64,000 bases of DNA from Clostridium tertium (GCF_017873245.1 NZ_JAGGJY010000001.1:372001-436000), one strand, 5' to 3'; shown: positions 56,722 through 64,000, counted from the first letter of the stretch. Made by a program: numbers and translations. Notes: generated from the sequence alone by a model not told the origin.

Positions 56722-58728
56722 ATGGAAAAAATATACAGTTACGGAAGAAGTTCTTTTAAAACAATTGAAGAAGGAAATGAGTTATCTTGGATGATTGGAA
56801 ATGGAATAGGTGGATATGCTAATTGTACAGTTTCTGGGGGAAGTGCTATGATGCATCATGGATATCTAATAGCAGCATTAAATCCACCAGTTAATAGATA
56901 TTTAATATTTACAAGAACTCAAGAGGAAGTAAGTATAAATGGTAGGACTTATGATTTAACATCTCAACAATATATTAATGCATCAAAAAATGGACAAGAG
57001 CACTTAGATAGGTTTAATTTTGATACGATTCCGGAGTATATTTATAGAGTAGAAGATGTGATAATTAAAAAAAGCATTTCAATGGAGTATGGATACAACA
57101 CAACTGCAGTTTGTTATGAAATAGAAAATGGAACTGAAGATTTGACTTTCAAAATGATACCATTATTTAATTATAGATTATCAGGAGATTCTATTGAAAA
57201 ATCAAATTTAAAATTCATTAAAGAAGTTGAAGGTAATAAACTTATTTTAACACCAGAAGAAAATAAAGATGTAAAAATTACCTTTTGTGCATCAGAAGGA
57301 GAATACTATGACAGAAGTTTAATACCTACTACAATAGCAACTCCTAATTATCTATTTGAAGAAAATCAATATTATATGATAGATAATAGAACAGGATTTT
57401 TAGGCATAGATAATCATTATACTCCATACGAAATTAATATAAAAATAAAGGCTAAAGAAACAAAAAGATTTTATGTAATATGTACTTTAGAAGAAGAAAT
57501 AAATAAAACTGGATTTGAAATAGAAGAAGAATATAAAAAGAGAGCAGAAGATTTGGTAAAAAAAGCAGGCTATAAAGATGATTTTGCTAGTAATCTTGTT
57601 AAAGCTTCTGATCATTTTATAGTTAATAGAAATAGTACAGGACTTAAAACTATATTAGCAGGATATCCATGGTTTACTGATTGGGGAAGAGATACTATGA
57701 TTGCCTTTGAGGGATTAGTTTTATGTACTAAAAGATTTAAGGATGCAAGAGAAATATTAGAGTCATTTTCTAAATATGTGAGGAATGGACTAGTACCTAA
57801 TTTATTTCCAGATGCTAATACTGAACCTTTATATAATACAGTAGATGCATCACTTTGGTATTTTCAAGCCGTTTATAAATATTTAAAATATACGGATACT
57901 GATGAAGATTACAAGTTTATAGAGAAAAAAATATATGATAAACTAGTTGAGATCTTTAAAGCATATTCTACTAAAACAGATTTTTCAATAAGAATGGATG
58001 AAGATGGATTAATTTTTGCAGGTTCAGGCGTAGATCAAGTAACTTGGATGGATGTAAGAGTTGGAGATTTTGTTGTAACCCCAAGGCATGGTAAGCCTGT
58101 AGAGATAAATGCTTTATGGTACAATGCTTTATGTATAATGGAGGAACTTAGAAGTAAGTTTAATAAAGAAGATTTAAATTATAGAAAACTTTCATTGAAA
58201 GTAAAAAACTCATTTAATAAAAAGTTTTGGAATGAAGATAAAAAATGTCTTTTTGATGTAGTAGATGAAAATGATGATAAGATTCGTCCAAATCAGTTAT
58301 GGGCAGTTTCATTACCATTTTCAATATTAGATAGAGAAAAAGAAAAAAGTATTGTTGAAGTTGCATATAAGCATTTATATTCAACTTATGGTTTAAGATC
58401 TCTTTCATTTATGGATGAAGAGTTCAAGAATAAATATATAGGGAAGTTATTTAAAAGAGATTTAGCTTATCATATGGGAACAACCTGGGGATTCTTAATT
58501 GGACCATTTATTACAGCTTATTGTAAAGTAAATGATTATAATGAAAAAGCTATAAAAAAAGCAAAAGAAATGATATCTGTATTTGAAGATCATATGAAAG
58601 ATGGATGTATAAATGGAATAGCAGAAATATTTGATGGAGAATTTTCATCTACAAGCAGAGGATGCTATTCACAAGCTTGGAGTGTTGGAGAAGTGCTAAG
58701 AATATATTGTGATATTACTAAGGAATAA
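56722..58728 (+). CDS. Glycogen-debranching-type amylo-alpha-1,6-glucosidase
   Basis: A 668-residue glycoside hydrolase of the bacterial/archaeal debranching family (GDE_N plus GDE_C). The N-terminal beta domain starts with WMIGNGIGGYANCTVSGGSA (about 23-42). The (alpha/alpha)6 catalytic domain has GYPWFTDWGRDTMIAFEGL (about 312-330), with the catalytic acid region, and GVDQVTWMDVRVGD (about 434-447). It probably hydrolyses alpha-1,6 branches of storage or dietary glucans. The ATG at 56722 is chosen since an ATG at 56716 abuts the GGAGGG site. No other glycogen gene is adjacent. Confidence 0.9.
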   Translation: MEKIYSYGRSSFKTIEEGNELSWMIGNGIGGYANCTVSGGSAMMHHGYLIAALNPPVNRYLIFTRTQEEVSINGRTYDLTSQQYINASKNGQEHLDRFNFDTIPEYIYRVEDVIIKKSISMEYGYNTTAVCYEIENGTEDLTFKMIPLFNYRLSGDSIEKSNLKFIKEVEGNKLILTPEENKDVKITFCASEGEYYDRSLIPTTIATPNYLFEENQYYMIDNRTGFLGIDNHYTPYEINIKIKAKETKRFYVICTLEEEINKTGFEIEEEYKKRAEDLVKKAGYKDDFASNLVKASDHFIVNRNSTGLKTILAGYPWFTDWGRDTMIAFEGLVLCTKRFKDAREILESFSKYVRNGLVPNLFPDANTEPLYNTVDASLWYFQAVYKYLKYTDTDEDYKFIEKKIYDKLVEIFKAYSTKTDFSIRMDEDGLIFAGSGVDQVTWMDVRVGDFVVTPRHGKPVEINALWYNALCIMEELRSKFNKEDLNYRKLSLKVKNSFNKKFWNEDKKCLFDVVDENDDKIRPNQLWAVSLPFSILDREKEKSIVEVAYKHLYSTYGLRSLSFMDEEFKNKYIGKLFKRDLAYHMGTTWGFLIGPFITAYCKVNDYNEKAIKKAKEMISVFEDHMKDGCINGIAEIFDGEFSSTSRGCYSQAWSVGEVLRIYCDITKE

Positions 58729-58833
58729 TATTTTATATTAGCTTAAAGAAGATTTTATTAGCTAAATCATAATGTTTAGGAGATATAAAACTTTAAAAAG
58801 AGTTATATAATATATTTAGAACTTTAGGGATTA

Positions 58834-58947
58834 GAAATTATATTTATTTTATATGTTTCTTCTTTAAGTTATTAAGTGGACATAGATAAGTTTGAAGTGG
58901 CTTTTGCAAAAGGCATGGAGAAGTAAACTTATACATGTCTACTTTTT
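58834..58947 (+). repeat. Hairpin element, copy 2
   Basis: Arms 58874-58893 and 58925-58944 pair over 20 positions with one two-base internal mismatch; a 31-nt apical region and T run follow the pattern of copy 1 at 46349-46464. Five nucleotides into the stem a G-C pair in copy 1 is A-T in copy 2, a compensatory change. Other than this element, the 394-nt gap after the debranching enzyme gene holds only the promoter at 59050. Confidence 0.75.
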
Positions 58948-59049
58948 GTTTTTAAATTTGGGAGGAATGAGAATAATTATATCTTTTAGGTAGTAATATT
59001 ATTTTTTAATAGTGATGCATATAAGATATTTGAAAATGATACAAAAAAA

Positions 59050-59078
59050 TTCACGAAATTACATAAATATGTTACAAT
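59050..59078 (+). promoter_or_regulatory. Extended -10 promoter of the 59123 gene
   Basis: TTCACG (59050-59055), 17 bp, TACAAT (59073-59078), with TG at 59070-59071. Confidence 0.55.
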
Positions 59079-59122
59079 ATAATTATATTTTTATAAAGTC
59101 TTTACGAAAGGTGAAAATAATA

Positions 59123-59347
59123 GTGAAAAAAATAATTAAAGTATCAAATATACTATTTGCTATAGCTATGGTTGTAAGCTTATATGGTTTTTATAAAATA
59201 TATGAAGTAAGAAAGGATTTACCTGTGGGAGCATGTCCTATTGAAGATAATAGACCTATTTTGTATTTAGGAATTTTCTTCATGATATCTTCTATAATAG
59301 TATCTTATATAGAAGATAAAAAGATTGAAAAGCAAATTAATAATTAA
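59123..59347 (+). CDS. Small two-helix membrane protein
   Basis: A 74-residue protein with two hydrophobic helices (about 5-24 and 45-64) separated by a short outside-type loop containing GACPIEDNRP. It ends in a Lys-rich tail. The function is unknown. GTG 59123 is preferred: AAAGGTG lies 7 nt upstream. An upstream in-frame ATG (59012) lies before the likely promoter. The next gene starts 28 nt downstream. Confidence 0.65.
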   Translation: MKKIIKVSNILFAIAMVVSLYGFYKIYEVRKDLPVGACPIEDNRPILYLGIFFMISSIIVSYIEDKKIEKQINN

Positions 59348-59375
59348 ATATTAATTATATGGTGAGGGAAAAGAA

Positions 59376-59720
59376 GTGAGACAGCGAATTAAGGGGAATT
59401 TCAAAAAGAAAAAATTAAGTACTATTAATACTACATATAAGAAACTTTTACATCTTTATAACATTGTAAAATTAAATTATGTTGTAGAGCTGAAATTAGG
59501 GGAAAGTTATCTATATGAAAAAGGGGACAATCTTGCTGAAATATTAGAAAATTATTTTATTGATGAAGGATACGATATAATAGTTGAGTGTTATACTGAA
59601 GGTAAAAATGCATATTTAATAATTGATTGTGAAGACGAAACAGAGAATATGTGGAATATGGTAAGTTTAATATATAGATTGTTAATAAAGTTTAATATAG
59701 AACATGAGGTAATTTGGTAA
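59376..59720 (+). CDS. Small protein of unknown function
   Basis: A 114-residue protein, not recognised. It has a very basic N terminus (RIKGNFKKKKLS) and a mixed alpha/beta body (VVELKLGESYLYEKGDN, YDIIVECYTEGKNAYLIID). It has no signal peptide. The start is GTG 59376 with a GAGGG site 8 nt upstream. It is probably co-transcribed with the preceding membrane protein and ends before the hairpin at 59895. Confidence 0.65.
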   Translation: MRQRIKGNFKKKKLSTINTTYKKLLHLYNIVKLNYVVELKLGESYLYEKGDNLAEILENYFIDEGYDIIVECYTEGKNAYLIIDCEDETENMWNMVSLIYRLLIKFNIEHEVIW

Positions 59721-59733
59721 TATCATTATGATA
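59721..59733. promoter_or_regulatory. Candidate enhancer dyad upstream of the sigma-54 promoter
   Basis: TATCATtATGATA is a perfect 6-1-6 dyad about 180 nt upstream of the -24 element, within the range used by sigma-54 activators. Similar half-sites (TTATCAnnATGAnAA) occur in both permease leaders. Assignment to the regulator at 63359 is inference. Confidence 0.3.
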
Positions 59734-59894
59734 AAAATTATTAAATTGATATACTCGAATTGATAAATCTATAATAGTAAATATACCATTTATAAGAAAT
59801 TAGGATTATCATTTTAATATTTATATGTAATAATAATGGATAAGAAATTATTTATATAGTAAAAATAAGGGGAAAAAGAAGAATATAGTAAATT

Positions 59895-59960
59895 AAGAGC
59901 CTATTAAAGTTTGGCACACTTATTGCTTTAAAAGTAAGTGAAACTTTAAAGGCTCTTTTA
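59895..59960 (+). terminator. Long imperfect hairpin, probable terminator of the upstream genes
   Basis: AGAGCC-TAAAGTTT (59896-59912) pairs with AAACTTTA-GGCTCT, with an inner CACTTA/TAAGTG stem, and TTTT follows. The sigma-54 promoter lies within its left arm and loop. Confidence 0.6.
59911..59927 (+). promoter_or_regulatory. sigma-54 (-24/-12) promoter of the first permease gene
   Basis: TTGGCACACTTATTGCT fits the sigma-54 consensus YTGGCACRNNNNTTGCW at every position, with GG at 59913-59914 and GC at 59925-59926, ten bases apart. Predicted start is near 59938, leaving a leader of about 210 nt. Confidence 0.85.
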
Positions 59961-60034
59961 AGTTACAAATAATTAAACATATAGCTATGTGAAAATAATA
60001 TGAAAAATTTAAACGATTACTTAAGTGATATAAA

Positions 60035-60144
60035 AGAATAGAACTATTATCAAAATGAGAATGCTTTTTCAATATGATAATAGCTATATATTCTCGAGTG
60101 ATGTATTTAGTTTAAATTTAAAATTTACATGAGGGGGAATATAT
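60035..60144 (+). promoter_or_regulatory. Conserved leader element 1 (possible RNA switch)
   Basis: Stem AGAATA/TATTCT (60035-60040/60089-60094) encloses CTATTATCA/TGATAATAG (60044-60052/60075-60083). ATATATTCTC (60086-60095) can instead pair with GGGAATATAT (60135-60144), which covers the Shine-Dalgarno sequence. A near-identical element precedes the second permease. It lacks the core of the known purine riboswitch. Confidence 0.6.
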
Positions 60145-60147
60145 CAT

Positions 60148-61503
60148 ATGTTAGAGATGGGTAAAAGAAATAAGAAGAGCACTTCAATATTTGATGTAGA
60201 AGGGGTACCATCATTAAAGAAAGCCATGCCATTGTCTTTACAACACTTACTTGCCATGATAGTAGGAAATGTAACTCCAGCTATTATAGTTGCAGGTATT
60301 ACAGGGATGGATTTAAGTGATAAGACTTTACTAGTTCAATGTTCATTGTTTATGGCTGGTATTGCAACATTAATGCAATTATATCCTATTTGGAAGTTGG
60401 GCTCAGGACTACCAGTTGTTATGGGGATAAGTTTTGCGTATGTACCAACTTTAACAGCTATAGGATCAGCTTATGGAATAGAGGCTATATTTGGCGCCCA
60501 ATTAATAGGTGGTATAGCAGCTATATTAGTAGGTGCATTTATAAAGCCTTTAAGAAAACTATTTCCACCATTAGTAGCAGGAACTGTGGTATTTACAATA
60601 GGGTTATCATTATATCCTACAGCAATAAAATATATGGCTGGTGGAGCTTCAGCACAGGATTTTGGATCTCCTATAAATTGGTCTATAGCTATTGTTACTT
60701 TAGTTGTAGTCTTATTTTGTAATCATTTTACTAAGGGATATACAAAATTGGCGTCTATTTTAATTGGAATAATTGTAGGATATATTTTTTCTATAATAAT
60801 TGGAAGAGTAGATTTTACAGCAATTACCAATGCAGGATGGATTCAAGTTCCAACACCAATGCATTTTGGAATTAAGTTTATACCTTCAGCTATAATATCT
60901 ATGGTAATAATCTATATAGTTAATTCTGTGCAAGCTGTTGGAGATTATTCAGCTACAACAGAAGGTGGATTAGGTAGAGAACCAAAGGATACAGAACTAT
61001 CAGGTGGAATAATGGCAAATGGAGTATCTAGTATAATTGGAGCATTTTTCGGTGGTTTACCAACAGCTACTTATAGTCAAAATGTTGGAATTGTTGCAAT
61101 GACTAAGGTTGTAAGTAAGTATATAATTATGATAGCAGCTGTATTTATGTTAGTTGCGGGTTTTATACCAAAGTTTGGAGCTCTAATTACGACAATACCT
61201 CAAAGTGTTTTAGGTGGAGCAACTATTATTGTATTTGCAATGATAACGATGACAGGAATAAAAGTGATTATCAAAGATGAACTTTCAAGTAGAAATGTAA
61301 GTGTGGTTGGACTTTCGGTTGCTCTTGGAATGGGGATAACACAAGTTCCTGGAGCTTTAGATGCTTTTCCTAGTTGGGTAAATATGGTGTTTGGTAGCTC
61401 ACCAGTAGTAATTACAACAATTACTGTAATATTACTTAATTTAATATTACCAAAGCAAACAATTGAAGACGAAGATAATGAAAGAAGTAAAATAGAAAGC
61501 TAA
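60148..61503 (+). CDS. NCS2-family xanthine/uracil-type permease 1
   Basis: A 451-residue nucleobase:cation symporter-2 with about 12-14 membrane helices. The family signature TYSQNVGIVAMTK (about 309-321) and the paired motifs SLQHLLAMIVGNVTPAIIVA (about 29-48) and GGLPTATYSQ are clear. The Gln in QNVG fits xanthine/uric-acid-type rather than uracil-type carriers, but substrate is not provable from sequence. A GAGGGGG site lies about 10 nt before the ATG. It is driven by the sigma-54 promoter and has a structured leader. The second permease is a close paralogue of identical length. Confidence 0.9.
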   Translation: MLEMGKRNKKSTSIFDVEGVPSLKKAMPLSLQHLLAMIVGNVTPAIIVAGITGMDLSDKTLLVQCSLFMAGIATLMQLYPIWKLGSGLPVVMGISFAYVPTLTAIGSAYGIEAIFGAQLIGGIAAILVGAFIKPLRKLFPPLVAGTVVFTIGLSLYPTAIKYMAGGASAQDFGSPINWSIAIVTLVVVLFCNHFTKGYTKLASILIGIIVGYIFSIIIGRVDFTAITNAGWIQVPTPMHFGIKFIPSAIISMVIIYIVNSVQAVGDYSATTEGGLGREPKDTELSGGIMANGVSSIIGAFFGGLPTATYSQNVGIVAMTKVVSKYIIMIAAVFMLVAGFIPKFGALITTIPQSVLGGATIIVFAMITMTGIKVIIKDELSSRNVSVVGLSVALGMGITQVPGALDAFPSWVNMVFGSSPVVITTITVILLNLILPKQTIEDEDNERSKIES

Positions 61504-61507
61504 AGTA

Positions 61508-61546
61508 AAAGACTATATATAAAATCTAACCTTATATATAGTCTTT
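61508..61546 (+). terminator. Hairpin between the two permease genes
   Basis: A perfect 15-bp stem AAAGACTATATATAA/TTATATATAGTCTTT with a 9-nt loop and AATTTTT after it. Confidence 0.75.
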
Positions 61547-61699
61547 AATTTTTAAAAATTATTATAATTTAAATGAGTTTATGAGTTTATTTTATTTTTA
61601 ATACCAGGAAATTAAAGTTTCTATTGTAGTTACAAATTTTTAAATACTTATATAGTAATGAATATTGCAAGTAATAGAAATTATTACTAAAGATATATA

Positions 61700-61810
61700 A
61701 GAATAGGGTTATTATCAATATGAGAAGAAATTTTTAAGTTGATAATTATCATATATTCTCGAGTGATGTATTGAGTTTAAATTAATAAATTTACATGAGG
61801 GGGAATATAT
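61700..61810 (+). promoter_or_regulatory. Conserved leader element 2 (possible RNA switch)
   Basis: AGAATA (61700-61705) pairs with TATTCT (61754-61759). ATTATCAA/TTGATAAT (61711-61718/61739-61746) forms the inner stem. ATATATTCTC (61751-61760) can pair with GGGAATATAT (61801-61810) over the Shine-Dalgarno sequence. The 54-nt spacing between the outer arms is the same as in element 1. The rest of the 311-nt gap holds the terminator at 61508 and a poor -35/-10 pair near 61630-61659. Confidence 0.6.
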
Positions 61811-61814
61811 TATT

Positions 61815-63170
61815 ATGTTACAATTGGGAAAAAATAGGGCTGGAAGCACTTCGATTTTTGATTTAGATGGGGTACCTTCATTAAAGAAAACAATGCCGTT
61901 GTCTTTACAGCACTTACTTGCTATGATAGTTGGGAATGTAACTCCAGCACTTATAGTTGCTGGAGCTACGGGTCTTGGAGTAAGCGATACAACTCTCTTA
62001 GTGCAAGCATCATTCTTTTTGGCAGGAATTGCAACGTTGATACAATTATATCCTTTTTGGAAAATAGGATCGGGATTACCAATGGTAATTGGGGTTAGTT
62101 TTACTTATGTACCAACTTTAACTGCAATAGGGATGGCTTATGGTATAGAAGCTATTTTTGGAGCTCAATTAGTTGGTGGATTTGTAGCTATATTATTTGG
62201 AGCTTTTTTAAAGCCAATGAGAAAGTTATTTCCACCATTAGTCGCAGGAACTGTTGTGTTTTCAATAGGATTATCTTTATATCCAACAGCTATAAGATAT
62301 ATGGCTGGAGGCTCTGGTGTAAGTGATTTTGGTTCTCCAATTAATTGGGGGATAGCAATACTTACATTAATAGTAGTGATATTTTGTAATCACTTTACTA
62401 AGGGGTATGCTAAATTAGCTTCAATTTTAATTGGAATTGTTGTAGGATATGTCTTTTCAGTAGCATTAGGAAGAGTTGACTTTACACCGATAATGGAAGC
62501 TTCTTGGATACAAATGCCAACTCCAATGCATTTTGGAATTAAATTTGTACCTTCTGCAATAATATCTATTAGCGTAATATATATAGTTAATTCTGTTGAG
62601 GCTGTAGGAGATCTTTCGGCAATAACAGAAGGTGGACTGGGTAGAGATGCGAAAGATACAGAGATTTCTGGCGGTATAATAGCAAGTGGAATAGCAAGTG
62701 TAATAGGGGTTTTCTTCGGAGGGCTTCCAACTGCAACTTATAGTCAAAATGTTGGCATAGTTGCTATGACAAAGGTTATTAGTAAGTTTGTAGTAGCTAT
62801 AGCAGCTTTATTTATGTTAATTGCAGGATTTATACCTAAATTTGGAGCTTTAATTACAACAATACCTCAAAGTGTTTTAGGTGGAGCAACTGTTATTGTA
62901 TTTGCAATGATTACAATGACTGGTATTAAGATAATAATTAAAGATGAATTATCAAGCAGAAATGTGAGTATTGTTGGTCTTTCTGTTGCTCTTGGAATGG
63001 GAGTAACACAAGTTCCAGGAGTTTTAGATGCATTTCCAAGTGGAGTGGGTATGGTTTTTGGAAGTTCACCAGTTGTAATAACAACTATAGTAGTAATACT
63101 GTTAAATTCTATTTTGCCAAAGCAAACTATAGAAGATGAAGAGAATGAAAGAAATAAAATAGAAGGATAA
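61815..63170 (+). CDS. NCS2-family xanthine/uracil-type permease 2
   Basis: A 451-residue paralogue of the preceding permease, alike over its whole length (most positions identical by eye). It has the same signature TYSQNVGIVAMTK and the same QNVG determinant. Differences cluster in membrane helices (for example ALIVAGATGLGVSDTT against AIIVAGITGMDLSDKT), which may tune substrate or affinity. No convincing -24/-12 promoter precedes it, so it may depend on readthrough or a weak sigma-A promoter. Its leader repeats the conserved switch-like element. Confidence 0.9.
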   Translation: MLQLGKNRAGSTSIFDLDGVPSLKKTMPLSLQHLLAMIVGNVTPALIVAGATGLGVSDTTLLVQASFFLAGIATLIQLYPFWKIGSGLPMVIGVSFTYVPTLTAIGMAYGIEAIFGAQLVGGFVAILFGAFLKPMRKLFPPLVAGTVVFSIGLSLYPTAIRYMAGGSGVSDFGSPINWGIAILTLIVVIFCNHFTKGYAKLASILIGIVVGYVFSVALGRVDFTPIMEASWIQMPTPMHFGIKFVPSAIISISVIYIVNSVEAVGDLSAITEGGLGRDAKDTEISGGIIASGIASVIGVFFGGLPTATYSQNVGIVAMTKVISKFVVAIAALFMLIAGFIPKFGALITTIPQSVLGGATVIVFAMITMTGIKIIIKDELSSRNVSIVGLSVALGMGVTQVPGVLDAFPSGVGMVFGSSPVVITTIVVILLNSILPKQTIEDEENERNKIEG

Positions 63171-63180
63171 TTTGATTAAT

Positions 63181-63224
63181 AAGGCCTATGCATAAAAAAG
63201 TAGAATTTTTATGCATAGCCTTTA
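63181..63224 (+). terminator. Intrinsic terminator after permease 2
   Basis: CTATGCATAAAAA pairs with TTTTTATGCATAG, extended by AAGGC/CCTTT. Confidence 0.85.
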
Positions 63225-63281
63225 ATATATTTTAAGGCAATAACATAGTAAAATATTATAATTATATAATTAGTAAAATAA

Positions 63282-63297
63282 TGGCATAAGAATTGCT
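63282..63297 (+). promoter_or_regulatory. sigma-54 (-24/-12)-type promoter of the regulator gene
   Basis: TGGCATAAGAATTGCT has GG (63283-63284) and GC (63295-63296) ten bases apart. It matches TGGCAC-N5-TTGCW with one change (T for C at the end of the -24). It lies about 60 nt before the regulator ATG, suggesting autoactivation. Confidence 0.7.
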
Positions 63298-63358
63298 ATG
63301 AATAATATAATATAAGTAAAATACATGGTTATATAAAAGATAAAAGAGGTGTTATGGT

Positions 63359-64000
63359 ATGTCGTCTATATTGAAAGAAATTCAAGGTGCTGTAATGAAA
63401 TATATTAATATAGTTGAAAAAATATTAATGGTTGATGTAGAAGTGGTTGATGAAAATTTAATAAGAATTGCAGCAACAGGAGCTTATAGAAATAGAATAG
63501 ATAAAGATATATCAAAGCAAGGATATGCATATAGAGAAGTTTTAAAATCTGGAGAATTTAAAGCTATAACTGAACCAGGAAAAGATATTATTTGTAGTAG
63601 TTGTATAAAAAGAGGAAAATGTGAAGAACTATTTGAAATGAGTACACCAATAAAGTTTCAAGGAAGAATTATTGGTGTTATAGGCTTGGTTTGTTTTAGT
63701 AAAGAGCAAAAAGATCAGATACTTGCTAGATTTGAAAATTATAAAGCTTTTATGGAACAAATAGCTGAATTTATAAGTACAGCAGCATATGAAGATTTTC
63801 AAAGAAAAAGGGAAGATGTAGTAGTAAAATCATTAAATTTAATTATAGATAAAATGGATCAAGGAGTAATGGTTTTAAACAAAAATGATAAAGTAACACA
63901 TATAAATTCTAAAGGTGTAGAATTAATTAAACATGTTGATAATTTTTTTATATCAAAGGTGTCTATTGAGCCTACAGGAGATAGCTTATTTCAGATGGAA
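63359..64000 (+). CDS. Probable sigma-54-dependent transcriptional activator, N-terminal part
   Basis: The frame is open to the end of the window; 214 residues are visible. ATG 63359 follows AAGAGGTG by 7 nt. The N-terminal sensory region (about 15-140) is GAF-like. It carries a Cys cluster CSSCIKRGKCEE (Cys79, 82, 88) and FQGRIIGVIGLVCFSKEQKD. A PAS-like domain starts near residue 160 with DKMDQGVMVLNKNDKVTHIN. This layout is common in clostridial enhancer-binding proteins, whose AAA+ and DNA-binding domains would follow beyond base 64000. Identification rests on this layout plus the two -24/-12 promoters next to it; a PAS-histidine kinase is the alternative. Confidence 0.7.
   Translation, partial: MSSILKEIQGAVMKYINIVEKILMVDVEVVDENLIRIAATGAYRNRIDKDISKQGYAYREVLKSGEFKAITEPGKDIICSSCIKRGKCEELFEMSTPIKFQGRIIGVIGLVCFSKEQKDQILARFENYKAFMEQIAEFISTAAYEDFQRKREDVVVKSLNLIIDKMDQGVMVLNKNDKVTHINSKGVELIKHVDNFFISKVSIEPTGDSLFQME

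Noticed and set aside
59012-59122. Longer N terminus for the small membrane protein starting at ATG 59012
   Set aside because: The added residues have no hydrophobic or family pattern, no ribosome binding site precedes that ATG, and a promoter-like sequence lies downstream at 59050-59078.
60001-60147. Purine (guanine/adenine) riboswitch before the permease gene
   Set aside because: The conserved purine-riboswitch core (three-way junction with TATAnGG, TCTACC and the kissing-loop arms) is not present, although the gene type would suit it.
61654-61669. Second -24/-12 promoter before permease 2 based on TTGCA at 61665
   Set aside because: The -24 position reads AGTAAT without the invariant GG.
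1-64000. tRNA, rRNA, CRISPR, prophage and insertion sequences
   Set aside because: No cloverleaf genes, regular spaced repeats, transposase genes or phage gene clusters were seen on either strand.

Overview
The window is a contiguous, very AT-rich stretch from a low-GC Gram-positive, most probably Clostridium sensu stricto (cluster I). The evidence is strong AGGAGG-type ribosome binding sites, frequent TTG and GTG starts, AT-rich codon use, dense intrinsic terminators, sporulation genes (spoVS, SpoIIIE/FtsK, a GerMN lipoprotein, ylmC/ymxH), CodY, and Clostridium-like gene order. The species cannot be fixed. The motA-motB pair suggests motility. No tRNA, rRNA, insertion sequence, prophage or CRISPR array was seen.

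Region 1 (1-14.4 kb) is core information processing: the 3' end of trmD, rplS, rbgA and rnhB; the uptake/recombination genes comM and dprA with divergent yraN; topA; the nutritional regulator codY, with its own CodY boxes; and rpsB-tsf-pyrH-frr-uppS-cdsA. Region 2 (14.7-23.5 kb) is isoprenoid and envelope synthesis (dxr, rseP, ispG), with an AI-2E-type permease inserted after cdsA, followed by polC. Region 3 (23.5-31.1 kb) is the nusA-infB operon: rimP, nusA, rnpM, ylxQ, infB, rbfA, nrnA, truB, ribF. Region 4 (31.1-45.8 kb) is the rpsO-pnp-M16 protease-ylmC-aspartokinase-tepA-ftsK-rimO-pgsA-recA-rny-spoVS series. It resembles the Bacillus order but lacks spoVFAB, asd, dapA, cinA and ymdB.

Region 5 (45.9-59.8 kb) is more accessory: HPr, a DUF378 membrane protein, purB, a 55-residue DnaJ-zinc-finger-like mini-protein, several proteins of unknown function, a GerMN lipoprotein, motAB, a stand-alone M50-like protease, an ArsC/Spx-like protein and a glycogen-debranching-type enzyme. 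Two copies of a roughly 115-nt hairpin element lie 12.5 kb apart in this region.

Region 6 (59.8-64 kb) is the most interesting. Two closely related NCS2 xanthine/uracil-type permeases are followed by the N-terminal part of what looks like a sigma-54-dependent activator, cut by the window end. A near-perfect -24/-12 promoter precedes the first permease and another precedes the regulator. Both permease leaders carry the same conserved RNA-like element, one strand of which can pair with the Shine-Dalgarno sequence. This reads as a purine-uptake module under two layers of control: sigma-54 at transcription and, possibly, a leader RNA switch at translation.

Other regulatory signals of note are a consensus sigma-H promoter before spoVS, a recA promoter inside a perfect 19-bp inverted repeat next to a LexA box, ribosome binding sites buried in hairpins before topA and tepA, and a two-hairpin leader before rimP-nusA. 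All calls come from reading the sequence; no database search was run.
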